Positions 1-12,240 are shown, counted from the stretch's first letter. The stretch is 64,000 nucleotides of DNA from Torreya grandis (GCA_037957365.1 JARHVA010004227.1:644001-708000), one strand, 5' to 3'. Numbers and translations: made by a program. Notes: generated by a model not told the origin, from the letters alone.

Positions 1-1060
1 GAATAAGGACCAAAATGTTGGAATTTATTACAACATTTGTATTATAGTTGCTTTGTCTATTGTAGCTAGGTTTCCATTGTCCTTGGTTTTGACTTTGGCC
101 TTGGCCTTGGAAGTTTACTTTATAGGTTGGCCTATTTTCTTGATAAGCCTTTTACTGAGGTTGATATGAGGCTTGGTGAGGCCTATTGAAATCTTGTTTC
201 CTCTTAACATTTACTAGTTCTTTTCCCAAAGATCATAACATGCTCTTAAGCTCTTGAAAGCTATTTTTATTCTTGGGAATCACTAGATCCACTAGTGGAA
301 GCCTTTTTTTTCTTAGGTGAGGGTATATCAACAATTATAGGCTTAGGAGGAATGGCATCTAGGGGAGGAATAGAAATAGGAGATGTTCTAATCTTAGGGA
401 ATAAAGGCATTAGTGGTCTAGGTGTAAGCTTACCATCTTGCACCAAATAATTTTTTACCTTAATTACCACCTCATATGCATTTGGAAATGTGTTCCCTCC
501 CATAGACTGGATCATTACTATAATGTCACTATTAATGGATTATAAATAGTACAATAAGGCAAAGTTAAGGGTAGGCCTAATAGAGACTGGGATTTTATCC
601 CAATTTTTTTGGAACCTTATGTTTAAGTCTTGAATGACCTCATGAGGGGCTCTTTTTATTGAAATTAATTACTCTACAACTGATAAATGGTCACTTTTAT
701 CTTCAAATATTTTACACAAAGCCTCTCCTAATAGGTCCCATGTGGTAATGGAATTAACAGTAAGGCTTTTATACCATTATAAGGATTTACCTTTGAAATA
801 AATAGATAATAACCTAGTTTCCACATTTTCCTCATTGATATCATGAATATTACAAAAGTTCTTTATATCCATGAGGTGTTTAGAAGGGGTTGTAGTTTGG
901 TCTCTAGTAAAATAAGGGAGAATTTTAAGAGATAATACTAGAATAAGATCATATTGAAGGAGGGACAAAAGACTTTGGCCATTAAAAGCCACAAAATATC
1001 TAGGGAATACCATGGCTATGAAGGGGTTTAATAAAGGTCTTCTTGCAAGGGTAGGCTTTG
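1..1060 (-). pseudogene. Gag pseudogene of element E (gypsy-like LTR retrotransposon)
   Basis: Read on the minus strand from about 1060 down to the window edge, short open stretches interrupted by stops form one gag-like protein. The piece at 1013-777 runs into a region with WYKSL and then RFQKNWDKIP, a pattern I associate with the retrotransposon gag domain, which packages element RNA into particles. The open piece at 515-267 follows (MIQSMGGNTFPNAYE), and the end nearest position 1 is rich in Gln and Asn, like the tail of a gag protein. A primer-binding site lies upstream at 1331-1348, which fixes the orientation. No pol is in the window; it would lie beyond base 1. The family assignment is from memory of gag patterns, so the lineage is uncertain, but a decayed gag is well supported by context. 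Confidence 0.65.
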
Positions 1061-1330
1061 AAAATGTTTAAGGAAAAAAATTACCTTTATATGGGTGTAT
1101 TATCAAACCTTAACCTTTTGATTGAATTTAAAGGCAATTCAACAAATTAAAAGGAAATACCTCTAAAAATTGACCTTGTTATCACCTTTGGCATGAGGTG
1201 TAGTTACTACTCTACTACTAGAATGTTGAATCTTATTTTGGAGTCATTAGATGTTGTTTCTTGGAAGCTATAGCTACTATAAATTGATCAAACTATCAAC
1301 TTTCACTAATCTTCTTTAAACTTTCTCTGT

Positions 1331-1348
1331 GTCCCACTAGGCATGCCA
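1331..1348 (-). other. Primer-binding site of element E
   Basis: The minus strand reads TGGCATGCCTAGTGGGAC, preceded by TTT. It is nearly the same 18-mer as in elements A, B and D (TGGCAYGCYYRGTGGGAC), where it sits directly inside an LTR. In a retrotransposon this site pairs with the 3' end of a host tRNA to start reverse transcription. The LTR should therefore begin near 1352 on the plus strand, but the expected terminal TG has decayed there. Confidence 0.7.
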
Positions 1349-1351
1349 AAA

Positions 1352-3090
1352 ACTATTATGGTATTAATCTACACCCTTACAAAGAATTATTTAGGCTCCT
1401 TCTAACTAAGCCATAATATTGGGATAACCCTAGGTTGTGGGTCACCTATGGTGGGGTTGAACCTCCAGAGAAAGCCAACTTCCTCTTGATGATCACCTAA
1501 ACTAATGTTTGTCATAGGGAAAATGGTTAGAGGAGGGGTAAAGGGATCCTAAGAAATATAAAAGTGTGTTGCACCAAATTAAATGATAACTCACACAAGA
1601 ATGAAATATGCACTAAATAATCATAAGATAGCACTAGCTCACACAATCTCAAAATTTAGCTAATTGCATAAGTATTTCATACACTAGGTTTAGGAACAAA
1701 TGAATGAAGCTAAGAGGAATTATAAGAATCACACAAATATTAAATTAATGGTATAAATAACACAAATGTATACCTATAATCAACTAGAGAACACCCTAAA
1801 ATATTCAAGGAAGAAGAACAATGGGTATGGAATATTCTCCTTCACAATGCCATTATGCACAAGCTTACTAAACAAGTTAAAAATTAAGAGATAGGTAAAG
1901 TAAATATTTATTATCTTAAATAATTATTTCATAAAAGTTTTGATAGGGTCTATCCTTATCAAATGAGAGTCTCTACCCTTCTAGAATTGAGAGAGAGTTC
2001 CTATCAAAAGTGAGAGAGACTTTTCTTTAAAAATTGAGAGATCTTAAAAAATGAAATAAATGGGTAATATATGAGAAAGGGAGAGAGAAGAGGGAGTATG
2101 ATTACAAAAATAATTAATTGAGCTTCCACATTTTTTATCAAATTAACACCAATTCTCTATTAACAAGTTAACTTTTATTTATCCCAATAGCCCTCGAATC
2201 TTCTCATTGGTTAAGAAAATTGCACTAGAAGACAATAGTTGCCAAAGTTGGTGAGCCATGATTCTTCCTATAAAATAAAAACCTTAGGAACCCTTAAAGA
2301 CTATTAAATTCTACAATTACTTTCTTTGATAACCAGATCTCCATTTTGAGATTCTACACCATCTCCACTTGATTCATCATGAGGGAAAAGGTCCTTATAT
2401 CCATGTACTTGATAGAGCCATGCCCAAGTCTACTCTTAGTAGTTGTTTGTTAGATCTATAGCTTTGTCTAAATATGAGACATTTCTCTATAACCATATAT
2501 CTACCCTTAATTCAATATCTGAGCATAGGTCTTTTCTATAGATGGAAAAACAATCTCCTTTATTGGCTTTCCTATAGCTTTTATATCAATGCAGACCTAT
2601 AAGTGATCTAGTATTATTTTGACAATAGGTCATCAACCTTTAATATATATATTAGGTCTAAAGACTTATTTTATTTCCACAAATCTCTAATGGTGACCTT
2701 TGATTTTGAAATATCCATTCTAGTTTAGCTTTATATCACTCTCAAACTCAACTCCTTCATATTTACTTTACCTGAGTCAAAAATTACTTTGTTGACATTT
2801 ACCAAAAAAGTTCTTAGGATCACCTTTATTCATTGGTTGTTGATAATGACTCATGTCTAGTGACATTTTAACCCTACTCACACCATTATATCTATTTGGT
2901 ATGATCGAGAGTAATCTATATATCTTTTGTTGGTTTAATGTGCTTAGGACACTTGTCATTCACATGTTTACAATCAGGATCTACCGACCCCTTTGACCCA
3001 CCACTCGCCATTGATCTTGAATGTATGGTAAAATTCATGTAATGGGATCTACCTAGACCCATCATTTGCAATCAAAAATCTAATTCATAG
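1352..3090. other. Probable decayed LTR of E and flanking AT-rich DNA
   Basis: By position next to the primer-binding site this should begin with the 5' LTR of E. I could not find its far end, nor a second copy to compare. Between 1500 and 3090 there are only short chance open frames, none recognisable. No gene called. Confidence 0.35.
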
Positions 3091-3325
3091 GGCCCAAAAT
3101 TGATGTTTTTGTGCCCATATTTTATGTTTGTGTGTCTGTATTTGACGTCTCCATGAATGTCTTAGGATTTTTAAACCCCAACAGTTATTTTATGTGGCCT
3201 AAATTTGATGTCTACGTGCTCATAATTTAACATTTGTGTGAATTTATTTGATATACATGCAAATGTCTAAGGATTTTTGAATCCAAATGATTATTTTTTA
3301 GGGCTTAAAATTGACATCCACTTGA
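3091..3325. repeat. Tandem repeat, period about 105 bases, 2.2 copies
   Basis: Units start at about 3091, 3196 and 3302. Each begins GGCC(C/T)AAA(A/T)TTGATGT and contains AATGTCT(T/A)AGGATTTTT(A/G)AA near its end. The third unit is cut off after about 20 bases. The copies differ at many positions, so the duplication is old. Confidence 0.7.
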
Positions 3326-4661
3326 ACATTTTATTCTTCAAGTCTAACTTTGAAAATTTATATATTGAGATAGAAAGCTCATCAAGATATGAAATTTATA
3401 GAGGATTATATTTTCACTAAGGAAATTGATTCCATGTGATCTTTTGGCTCCATAAGTCTTCTTGACTGAACTTATAAAATACACAAGTAAGCTGACTCAT
3501 TTATGTTTGCATGACGTGTTTATGATGGTTTGGTTCCTTTTGGACTTGTGCAAGAATATGTTATCCCTTTGGAAGGGATATAATGAATTTATAAGCCTTT
3601 GTGCAACTTTATTAATGTTTTTTAATGCTTGAAACATCATGAAAACATGTTGGTCTTCTTCATTTTACAATCACATACCTATTTCAAGATCTGCCTTTCA
3701 AAGATCAACAAAGCACACTTAAATCTTTCTTAAAGTGTTTCAAAATATATATGAGAAATATGTGTTACTATTCATTATTTGGGTCTACTCATTCCATCCA
3801 AAACTCTGCTCAATTGATCACTCCATACCAATACCTTTAGAAACTGGTCAATTTAAGGAGATTTTTGTATGTAGGGTAAAATTGGCCAACACCTCCAAAA
3901 AGCTTCATTGTAGAATTAACATGCCCACATTCCAAATCAAATTAATCTAAGACAAAGTTAATGAAGGGGAGATGGTGAAATAACACCATTGAAAAAGACT
4001 CCATTATCCACAAATCAAGTAAGCCAATCATCTTAATAAGCAATTTGGAGCTACAAAGAAGGTAAAAGAGAGTTCATGTTTTATGATTTTAGTTGTGTTT
4101 TCATTGTCTGATTGTTACTTATGATTACCATAATATGTAGGAAATAATTTGTAGTTTTTATTGAAGTTGTTTTTATTTAATTTTATTCACTAACAAGAGA
4201 TTAATAATCTTGTTCACAATCCTATATTATAGTTATTATTAGTTTGGTAGATTATGGTAGGGTGGAACCCATTGAAAGGCTAAAATATGTTGAGATTAAA
4301 GTAGTTGAGCTCAGTTTACACATAAATTTCAAGGGCATTGATATGAATACAAAAAATACCCATTATCCTCCTTTAATCAATAATAAATGGGCCTATGATG
4401 GCCAAATGACCATTAACACTATGTGCAATCAATTAGAAGTGAATCAAGCCAATAATATAATAGTTATACCCCTTATTAATTTGATAAAAAGTCTTATATC
4501 ATCCCAAAGGATCCATAATATCCTTATGCTTATGGGGATAATAGTTGGTTTAAGGTCAAAGCAGATGAAATTTAAACTACTTTGTAACTTATGGAGTATC
4601 AAGTTAGATAATTACACACTGCATAGTAGGAAGAGCAAGTAGTATATAAGCTTGTTATAAT
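3326..4661. other. AT-rich stretch without recognisable genes, with a 132-codon open frame
   Basis: A plus-strand open frame at 4244-4642 (132 codons, starting MVDYGRVEP) is the longest open stretch here. I recognise no domain in it; its composition is what AT-rich DNA gives by chance, and it stops 20 bases before the left LTR of element B. Another open frame at 3735-3950 is equally anonymous. Nothing else was seen. Confidence 0.3.
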
Positions 4662-5775
4662 TGTAGAGTAGGATTAAAAATCATGTTAGTTCATACATTA
4701 GTAAGGAAAACTAATAATAATCATACAGAACCTAAAATATTAATTCCACTCCTTTGATGGGTGATGTCAATGAAATTAAGAAACTAATGAGGAAAGCAAG
4801 ACTTTCAATACACTCCCATAGTGAATCTCCTTCAAAGATAGTCCATAAATGTTTTTGTGCCTAAATTTGGTGCTCCAAGTCTTTGTCAATGTAGTTGGAC
4901 AAGTGCCTACATCATCTCTTCTAACACAAATGGCTTTGGCTCCTTGATTGGTCAATTTGGAGGGATTAGTGAAGTTCTTTTGGCAGTATTTTTGTATGGG
5001 TTGTTTGTACTAAAAAGATTTGTTTGTCTTGAAGATATTTATACATAATAAATTTACACAAATAAATCTTAAAATTTATTGTCATTGCTCATATATTTAT
5101 ATCTTTTTCAAAAATTTTAAGAATCAATCGTGACCATCCATCTTGAGATCAACATGTGTGGCCAAGGATTAATTCAATTTTGGAGGAAAAATACATTAAT
5201 ATTTTAGAATAAGAGAACATTAATGAGGCATGATTGGCCTTAAATATAATATTTATCTTCATTAATTATGAGTGCTTGAAACCTTTTTGATGATGTCATG
5301 GTTGAGATATTTTGATTTATGAATTTCCAATAATAGATATTCAATAACTTTCCATGGATTTTCCACTAAATCTCTTGATCTGATTTGATTTGCTTATGGT
5401 TTTACTTAGTATTTAGTAATTATTAGAAATTATCTGAATTTTTAATCAAAATGGTTGAAAACATGAATTTATTTGGTCATAATTTTACTAGAGTTTAATT
5501 AAAGAAAGGTGACTATTGTATATAGGGTATTATCCTAATTAGGATGATATAGACACATGCACATCATGTGTGTTGATGAATTAGAGGATTTTAGTGGTCA
5601 AGGATGTCATTTTTATTGGTCACAATTTGAATCAAAGTGAATTGAAAGAAGATAATTATTGCATAAAATGCATATCCCCATTCAAGGATAAATGAGTGCA
5701 AATCGGCACCTACATGTGGCATGTTGCACAATGTCATTGAGATTTGTAATTTAAGCATAATAGTGATCAAAGAAA
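4662..5775 (-). repeat. Left (3') LTR of element B
   Basis: It matches the right copy at 32706-33900 along most of its length, including the shared stretch around ATCGGCACCTACA. The match fades after AATAGTGAT near 5770, so the internal edge is truncated or diverged and I see no clean polypurine tract there. Confidence 0.8.
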
Positions 5776-6377
5776 CAAATTTTATCAAAGAAACAACTTT
5801 TAAAATAATAAAAAGGTAACTTAAAATGATTATAATTAGAAAAAATAAATTCATTCCCACTTTCCACTAAATTTGTCATGAGTCACAGAGAAACAGGGTT
5901 ATGAAAATTCCCTAAATAGCATTTGGGTGGACCATGATGCCCCATTGAGGGGAGGACAAAGAAATTAAATTTTTGATGGGTTAGCACTTGATAAGAAAAA
6001 TAATCATGTAATTCAATAAACAAGACCAAAATATGGAGTAATTAGAAGAAAATAGTTTGAAAAATGGATAAACGGGGCTTGAATGAGCACCTAAGAAAAA
6101 TAAACGGGGGAATAATAGGCCTAGGGTGAAAAGTTTGAAATTTTACTATAATTTTACCCTTGGGGGGTAAAAATTAGTCATTTTCACCCTCCACTATTGT
6201 AATTTAGAGATCTAATATTTGTGTGTGAGAGAGCTGAGAAAAATGGCTAATATCTTATACTACTAACACCTTGGGGAGTTCATGCAAGAGTACTAGTGAC
6301 CACCAAAGAGTGGAGCATCAATAGGTACTTTTTTTGGTTTTTAATTTCTGAATTTATGACTAGGTATAAGTAAGAAA
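5776..6377. other. Non-coding DNA inside element B
   Basis: No open frame or domain seen. It lies between the left LTR and the antisense mobile-domain remnant, and has no counterpart in the same part of the related element C, so it may belong to an inserted unit carrying that remnant. Confidence 0.3.
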
Positions 6378-6720
6378 TGAGGAAATATCACCATTTGTAT
6401 AATTTGGCAAATAGTGAGATCACCACTAAAAATGGTGATTTTGCCACCAGAAATGGTGAGGTCACAAGCTATTTATCAAGGTAATAGATCAAAATGGTGA
6501 TGCCATCACTTAATCAAAAATCTCACCAATTTTGATGGAAATCACCATCTAATGGTAGGATTACCAAGTCAAATGGTGATATCACTAAAAATAATGAGGT
6601 CACCCTATTAAGTAGAGATAACACCCTATAGATCGGTGAGTTCACAAACCTATAAAGGAAAATGGTGTGGTGGATATCTAAAATAATGAGATCACCCTAC
6701 TAAATGGAAAGATCATTGAA
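6378..6720. repeat. Cluster of ATGGTGA / TCACCAT short inverted motifs
   Basis: Over about 340 bases the words ATGGTGA, GGTGAT, TCACCA and ATCACC recur in both directions every 15-25 bases, for example ATCACCACTAAAAATGGTGA. Many neighbouring pairs are self-complementary. The pattern resembles, in form but not in sequence, the palindrome blocks in the LTRs of A and D. It could be part of an unrecognised LTR or a promoter region for the mobile-domain remnant just downstream. Confidence 0.5.
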
Positions 6721-7049
6721 AATTTGGCAAGGCCACCACAAAGACCAAAATGAATTATAAGAAGAGAAAATAGGGCCAATATAAGATTAGTCTAGGCCCA
6801 AAATTAGAAGAAATTAGGTAGACTTGATTAAGTAGAATAAAATGATGAAATAACTAACTTGGTTCCTTATGTTTTTACTTGAAAGATTAAGTTAGGGTTA
6901 TTACAGTGTGTGAGTAATAATCTTGAGTGTTTTGATGATAGGGAATATGGAATGATGAGCTTGTGGGTCTACTAGAGGTGGTAGAGTTATATCACCTAGT
7001 TTGGTTGTTAGTGATTCATGTAGATCAAGCCTATATATTAGTTCTTATA

Positions 7050-7990
7050 GAGTGGTGGCACTCCAAGACATTGATGTTCCATTTGCTAACTAGGAAGGCC
7101 ATAATGACCTTAGAGGGTCTTCACTAAATATTATGAGTGTTTATATAGGGTTAGAGGATTACCTAGATGTTAGTAGGATGAATAACTATGCTAGAGGATT
7201 TTATTGTTGTGATTAACTTGGAGGTAGTGCAAGGGACCATAGACATAGATGTAATGAAAGACTTAGATTAGCCTCTATACCTTGGAGTAAGAGCAATATG
7301 GGTAGGGGATCTATTAGTGTCACCATCACTAGTGAAGGGGACAGCTCCCCCAGAGGTGGTTATTTTGATGACTCTTGTCATCATCCTTATACTACCAAAC
7401 TAGAGTAGATAGTTCTTCCCAATTGGCCTAATTAGAGTGGTACATGATATGTATGATCACTTTGCATGATTTACATGGGGGCCCATCATTCTAACCTAGG
7501 TTTATCAATACTTACATATGATAACATATCACATAGGATGGATTATTGGGCTTAGTACATTACTCTAGGTATGGGCTTGGGAGTATATAGTGATTGAACA
7601 GCTAATGGGACCAAGATATTAATAAGGACCAAAGGATATAGTGGAATTTGGGTGGTATCTCATAGGCCTAGGACTATAATTCCACCTTGGGGATCTATAT
7701 TTTTATCATTGATTCATATATGAGATGGTTAATGGTGACTTTATCTGGTAATCATACTTGGTGACACCATTTTACTAGGTGGAAGACCTATTTTTAATTG
7801 GCTTCATGATTACACCATCTTATATCATAGGTCACCATCATTTTATGGTAGAGAGATATAGACCAGACTGAATACAGAGGTAGTTTGGTTTTTAGCAAGA
7901 TATTCCTTAAGGTCCATACTTATTTTCTCATGTGACCCAAGGATTAGAGAGTAAGGGCTACTAGTGCCCTAAGACCAAGCTATGATAGAT
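7050..7990 (+). pseudogene. Plant mobile domain (PMD) protein remnant, antisense to element B
   Basis: In the plus strand, one frame from about 7440 to 7920 reads through with in-frame stops and gives VWAWEYIVIEQLMGPRY, then a stretch ending FMVERYRPD, IQR, FGF, QDIP. That is the signature of the plant mobile domain family (a Trp-Ala-Trp-Glu region, then a Tyr-x-Pro-Asp ... Arg-Gln-Phe-Gly ... Ile-Pro region). Further upstream another frame gives WHSKTLMFHLLTRKAIMTLE, matching the family's N-terminal part (FHLP-G-E-ITLED type). Known PMD proteins occur both as host silencing factors and inside transposable elements. At least a dozen stops, many at codons expected to be Gln (CAG to TAG), and frame changes show it is dead. 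It lies between integrase and the 3' LTR of B, in the opposite direction. It could be a cargo of B or a separate insertion. Confidence 0.7.
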
Positions 7991-8369
7991 CTTAGTATAG
8001 TTGAGCACATATTATGGGACGGGTGGCAAATGATAGCAAGACTAATGCCTATGTAGCATGGTGGGTTGGCCCCTGACCCATTTGATTGACTAGCCCACAA
8101 CCTCAACATCCAATCCTTCATCAAAGGTGGTTTAGACAAAGGATAAATGGGGGTTAGGCCCTAGTATAAGGATAGGTTTAGGTGTTGATTTAGTTTATGA
8201 TACCATAGGCTATCCCCTTATATGTTATTCATGATTAGGTATAGTAGGATTTTCTAGGGGATATAAAGATGGTTGAGGTAATAGGTGGGTAGGATATAGA
8301 GATGGGAGAGCTTGGGACCTCTATTATAGGGATATGGGAGGTTAGGACCTCTGATACAAGGATAGATAT

Positions 8370-8960
8370 ATGTACCAGTACAATGGATGCAAGACCCACT
8401 GACATAGGTAGGTCTATAGAGGATCATGATTTGATTGACAAACTATTGAGGGAGATTATAGCATAATTATTAGATATTGTAGGCCTGTAGGGAGATATAA
8501 TTGGATTGCATATAGATTTATCTACTACATAGGGTGAGACTACCCAACTATAAGGACTAATTATGGCTAGGGTTGTCAAGATTACTGTAGTAAGGGGATA
8601 GGTGGCCTAGTTGATAGGTTTATAGGCTAAATTATCTACCTAATAAGTAGATATTATGATAGTGACCGAAGAGTGAGAAAGAGCTCAGGGTGATCGAGAG
8701 TAGTTGATATCTTAGGTATAAATGTTGACTAAGGATCAAGATAAAGCTTGATGATCTAGTATAGATGGTAGCTCATCTAGATCCTTGGTCAACGTGATCA
8801 TGGCCAAGGATAATGACTTATACATGAAGGACAATGTCCTACATGCTAAGGATAAGATAACATACTACTATAGGTTATATGAAGCTATATTCCTAATAGA
8901 GAGGAGAGACCCATCATTTAGATTCTACTCAAGATTACAACAAACTGAGGACCTCTAGGT
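8370..8960 (+). pseudogene. Coiled-coil tail remnant, probably of the PMD protein
   Basis: A plus-strand frame from about 8375 to 8958 reads as a long hydrophilic helix with stops: DARPTDIGRSIEDHDLIDKL, later MIVTEE, ERAQGDRE, MLTKDQDKA, and finally VIMAKDNDLYMKDNVLHAKD followed by KITYYYRLYEA. Leu and Ile spacing and the Glu/Arg/Gln content suggest a coiled coil. Most of the stops are TAG or TAA where Gln would fit. PMD proteins of some plant elements have long C-terminal extensions, so I infer this is the same gene's tail, but the join (7990-8370) is too decayed to prove it. It could alternatively be another element's gag-like protein. Confidence 0.45.
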
Positions 8961-9191
8961 CTAAGCATAAGACCAAGTCAGAATGTTTAGTGGCATAACT
9001 AGCTTCATAGCAAGTAGTAATGGATCCACCACCACCACATCCACTACCATCACTATCATTATGCATGAGTTATATTTTTCATCAAATTCCTCTAAGGGAT
9101 GGCTAGGATCATAGTTGATTTGTAGCTTTGTATTGTATATGAGATATATAGATATTCTCTCAATGTATAAATCATGATTATATATATATAT

Positions 9192-9306
9192 ATGACATTC
9201 ATTTTTTAAATCATAGCTATTTATATATGGAATATTAATAATGATCATACAAAATAAAGAATATTAATAGTCCATATATAAATAGCTATGATTTAAAAAA
9301 TGAATG

Positions 9307-9360
<54 letters not shown>

Positions 9361-9430
9361 TTCATTTTTTAAATCATAGCTATTTATATATGGACTATTA
9401 ATATTCTTTATTTTGTATGATCATTATTAT
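9192..9430. repeat. Long inverted repeat around a (TA)n run, with a third arm
   Basis: The 73-base arm at 9236-9308 is the reverse complement of 9357-9430, with very few mismatches, separated by a 48-base AT run (9309-9356). A third, partial copy in the direction of the right arm stands at 9192-9241. The shared core is ATTTTTTAAATCATAGCTAT. Transcribed from either strand, it would fold into one long hairpin. It could be a small inverted-repeat transposon built on a TA target or a palindrome grown by replication slippage. Confidence 0.85.
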
Positions 9431-10504
9431 TCTTGTTATGATTATGATGGCAAATGCTACTGTTAGGATATGCACATCCTTAGTTAACATGTGAATGTTG
9501 ATTTATTTATTGCTCTATTTGATGTATGACTAAGTGCTAGAGGATATTTTAAGAGATGCACATCCTAAACTAATCACAGAAATGGTTAGTATGACTCAAT
9601 GTGTATGCTTGGAGATACATGTCCTACATAGAAAGTCTTGTTTGTTTCCAAAGTTTGACCTCTATTATGTCTATGATATTTTGGGTATGTCACAAATATG
9701 TAGGATAGTGTTTTTAGAGATGTGCTTTGGTGCCACATTGATTTTTGGACTTGGATAACTTTGTGTTTACTTTAGAAAATGAAATTATGCATCATAAGTA
9801 TGAATAACATATAATAAAATTGTATTTTGATTGAGAATGGATTGGTTCAAAAGTGAATATTTACAACTAAAGATAATGATAAAAAATACCAAAACCAAAG
9901 TTGTAAGCATTTATGTTGGAACAAAAAACAAAGAAAATATAAATATAAAAAGAGATTTCAAATACAAAATTTAACCAACCTAAAATGAAGATATGAATTA
10001 TCAATACTTAAGCGGGAACAAGAATGTACTAAAACACAAACAAGCTATAAAACAATTCAAATACAAATGTAAACCATTCAAGCCCAAGTTAAGTCCAGAC
10101 TCAAAAGGTTTACAAAATGGTTTCAAACACAACGCTAAAAATAAGTTAACAACCTAATAAAAAAACACATAAAAGCACAAAATAGTAAGATAAAATAAAC
10201 AATCAAGCAATATGCATATTTACAAAGCTAAACAAATAACAAGGCAAAAAAAATTGTTAATCATAGTGTTTGTATAAATAGATAACAAATTGTTCACGTA
10301 TGTGTAATATATGTGTTACGCTCATGATAAGGTGATCCCTAAGTTATGAAGTAACAAAATAGGCATAGTAATGTAAGAATAATGGGCACAATGTTTCCCC
10401 TAGACCATAGGGAAATAATGACACAAACAAGAGTACAAATATTTCCCATAGGCTATAGGAAAAAATGAAATAAACAAACAACATGAGGGGAATAAAATAA
10501 AAGG

Positions 10505-10613
10505 AATGGGGATAGTCAAGCTGACTCCATATGCACTAGGCAAGTGGATGATTCCTACATAATTTCATGTATGTAAGATTAAAAATTAAGCTTAGGCCAA
10601 ATGTAATTCTCCC
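10505..10613 (-). other. Conserved 3' motif, element B copy 1
   Basis: On the plus strand: GATAGTCAAGCTGACTC, later AAGTGGATGATTCCTACATA, later TTAGGCCAAATGTAATTCTC. The same order of blocks is found twice in A and twice in C. In the sense strand the ends ATTACAT and ATGTAG can pair. Confidence 0.6.
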
Positions 10614-11127
10614 AAGAGAATGGGATAGAGAAAAATTGAGGATAAGGAAACAAAATTATTGTGTAGAATAATATGGGAAGGGTCTCACAAAATGATGAGA
10701 GTTTAAGAAGAGAGAGGGATGACGTTCCACAATCATAAAAACATCAATGAAAATAAATCACAGAAGCATGAGAGTATGGTTTAGGCTAAAACCACACTTA
10801 AAAAAAGAGTAAACAAGTGCCTATGCATGAACTGAGCTCATAATGCACACTATCTCTAAGGCTAAGAATGATAATGAGATTTCAAAATGACAAAAGTGTA
10901 AATAACTCACAAAATGATGAATTTAAGATGAATCAAAATGGTTATTAGTGTATCAAATTTGAATACACAATGATCTCAATATAAACTCATTAAATGGTGA
11001 GAGTGTACAGCTAAGGCTAATAAGGATTAGAAAATTAAAGAACAAGTGGTTATTTGAAAAATAGCTAGGAGTCCTGGGAGCCTTAAGGAATATAAGTGGT
11101 AAAAAAGGAAATGAAAATACAATTGAA

Positions 11128-11212
11128 CTAACCCAAAATACCCCATGTATCCAAGTGTTGCCTATATAGTTCATGTGGACCTCAGGCCAATGTAGTTCTC
11201 CCATAAATTGGA
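11128..11212 (-). other. Conserved 3' motif, element B copy 2
   Basis: On the plus strand: GAACTAACCC, then CAAGTGTTGCCTATATAG, then CCTCAGGCCAATGTAGTTCT. It is the better preserved of the two copies in B and close to the copies in A despite their different ages. Confidence 0.65.
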
Positions 11213-12062
11213 ATGAATAGACCAATGTGGTTTAGATATAAACTAAATAAATAAGATAGCCTAGCCGAAAAAAAATTGATGGATTTATATCTTACGAGGA
11301 TATTCTTAGCCAATTTTCATGAATTTATGATTTTTAGGGTTTTCTAGATATTTCACCAATGTTTTTAGAATTTTTGAGGTGTCTCAACTCAATCTATAAT
11401 GAAAAGATATCAAATGGTTCAACTCATAAAATGGTGAGAGAATGGCTTAGGTTGCTTGTAAAATTGAGAGAGCATTCACGATCATAATAACTTGAAATAA
11501 ATGAACAAAACTAATGATCATAATAAAATAAAACCCACCTAGAATAAGGCATGTCTTTATAACTCCCATGGATATTTTAAGACCATCTTCACAAGTTGGC
11601 AATGTTTTTGGTCTTTTATTTTATTATTTTTTAATCTTTTTATGTTTTTTTGGATAAGTAATGGAAACTCAATATGAATAAAGGTATAGGGAACCACTTA
11701 GCCTAGGAAATGCACTTACATAGATAAGATTTCAAATGATAGCTAAACCAACCATAATAGGTGGCTATCAATGACCATGTTGAGGTAGTGATAAGTATCA
11801 AGTGGTAGAAAAATAAGAATAGAATAGTGCATAGTGAAAAATAAATCCCAAGGAACCATCCAATAGGAAAAATTAATGTGCTGACATACCTTGGTACACT
11901 TGTCTAAAAAAGAAGCTATGAATATTGATCAAACAAAATTACCTCATAGAATAGTCCCTAAATGTGTATAGAATGCCAATGAATCATAATTAGGATCATA
12001 ATTGGTTAGGGGCGAAAAATTATAACAGTACAAGTAAGATTATTCTTGGTATAGTGAGATAG

Positions 12063-12170
12063 AAATGGTCCAGGTTATAATGGTCTAGGATTACAATGAC
12101 CTTGGATATAATGGTCTAGGTTACAACTGTCTAGGTTATAATGGTCCAAGTTACAACTATGATGGAAAAA
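12063..12170. repeat. Short tandem repeat, unit about 16-18 bases
   Basis: The unit ATAATGGTCTAGGTTACAA and variants recur about six times in a row, alternating TATAATGGTC and TTACAA(C/T). A scattered relative with AGTCTAGG words is at 41700-41860 in the same part of element C. Confidence 0.7.
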
Positions 12171-12240
12171 TAAGTAATTTCAGCACATGGTGCCCCCAAG
12201 TAAGGGCTCTTATAAACAATGATTCAAAAGGTTATCAAGT

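Larger units (their letters stand above)
9775..12240 (-). other. 3' non-coding region of element B
   Basis: This stretch follows the integrase stop in the sense of the element. It aligns by eye with 40380-41980 of element C (shared landmark GCATCATAAGTATGAA at both starts). No open frame makes sense in it. It holds two copies of a conserved motif and a short tandem repeat, listed separately, and A-rich runs. Confidence 0.6.

Noticed and set aside
4244..4642. 132-codon plus-strand open frame
   Set aside because: No recognisable domain or start context, and AT-rich composition; it ends just before an LTR. Kept only as part of a non-genic stretch.
9180..9440. microRNA precursor
   Set aside because: The arms fold well, but with an AT core and no expression evidence; kept as an inverted repeat only.
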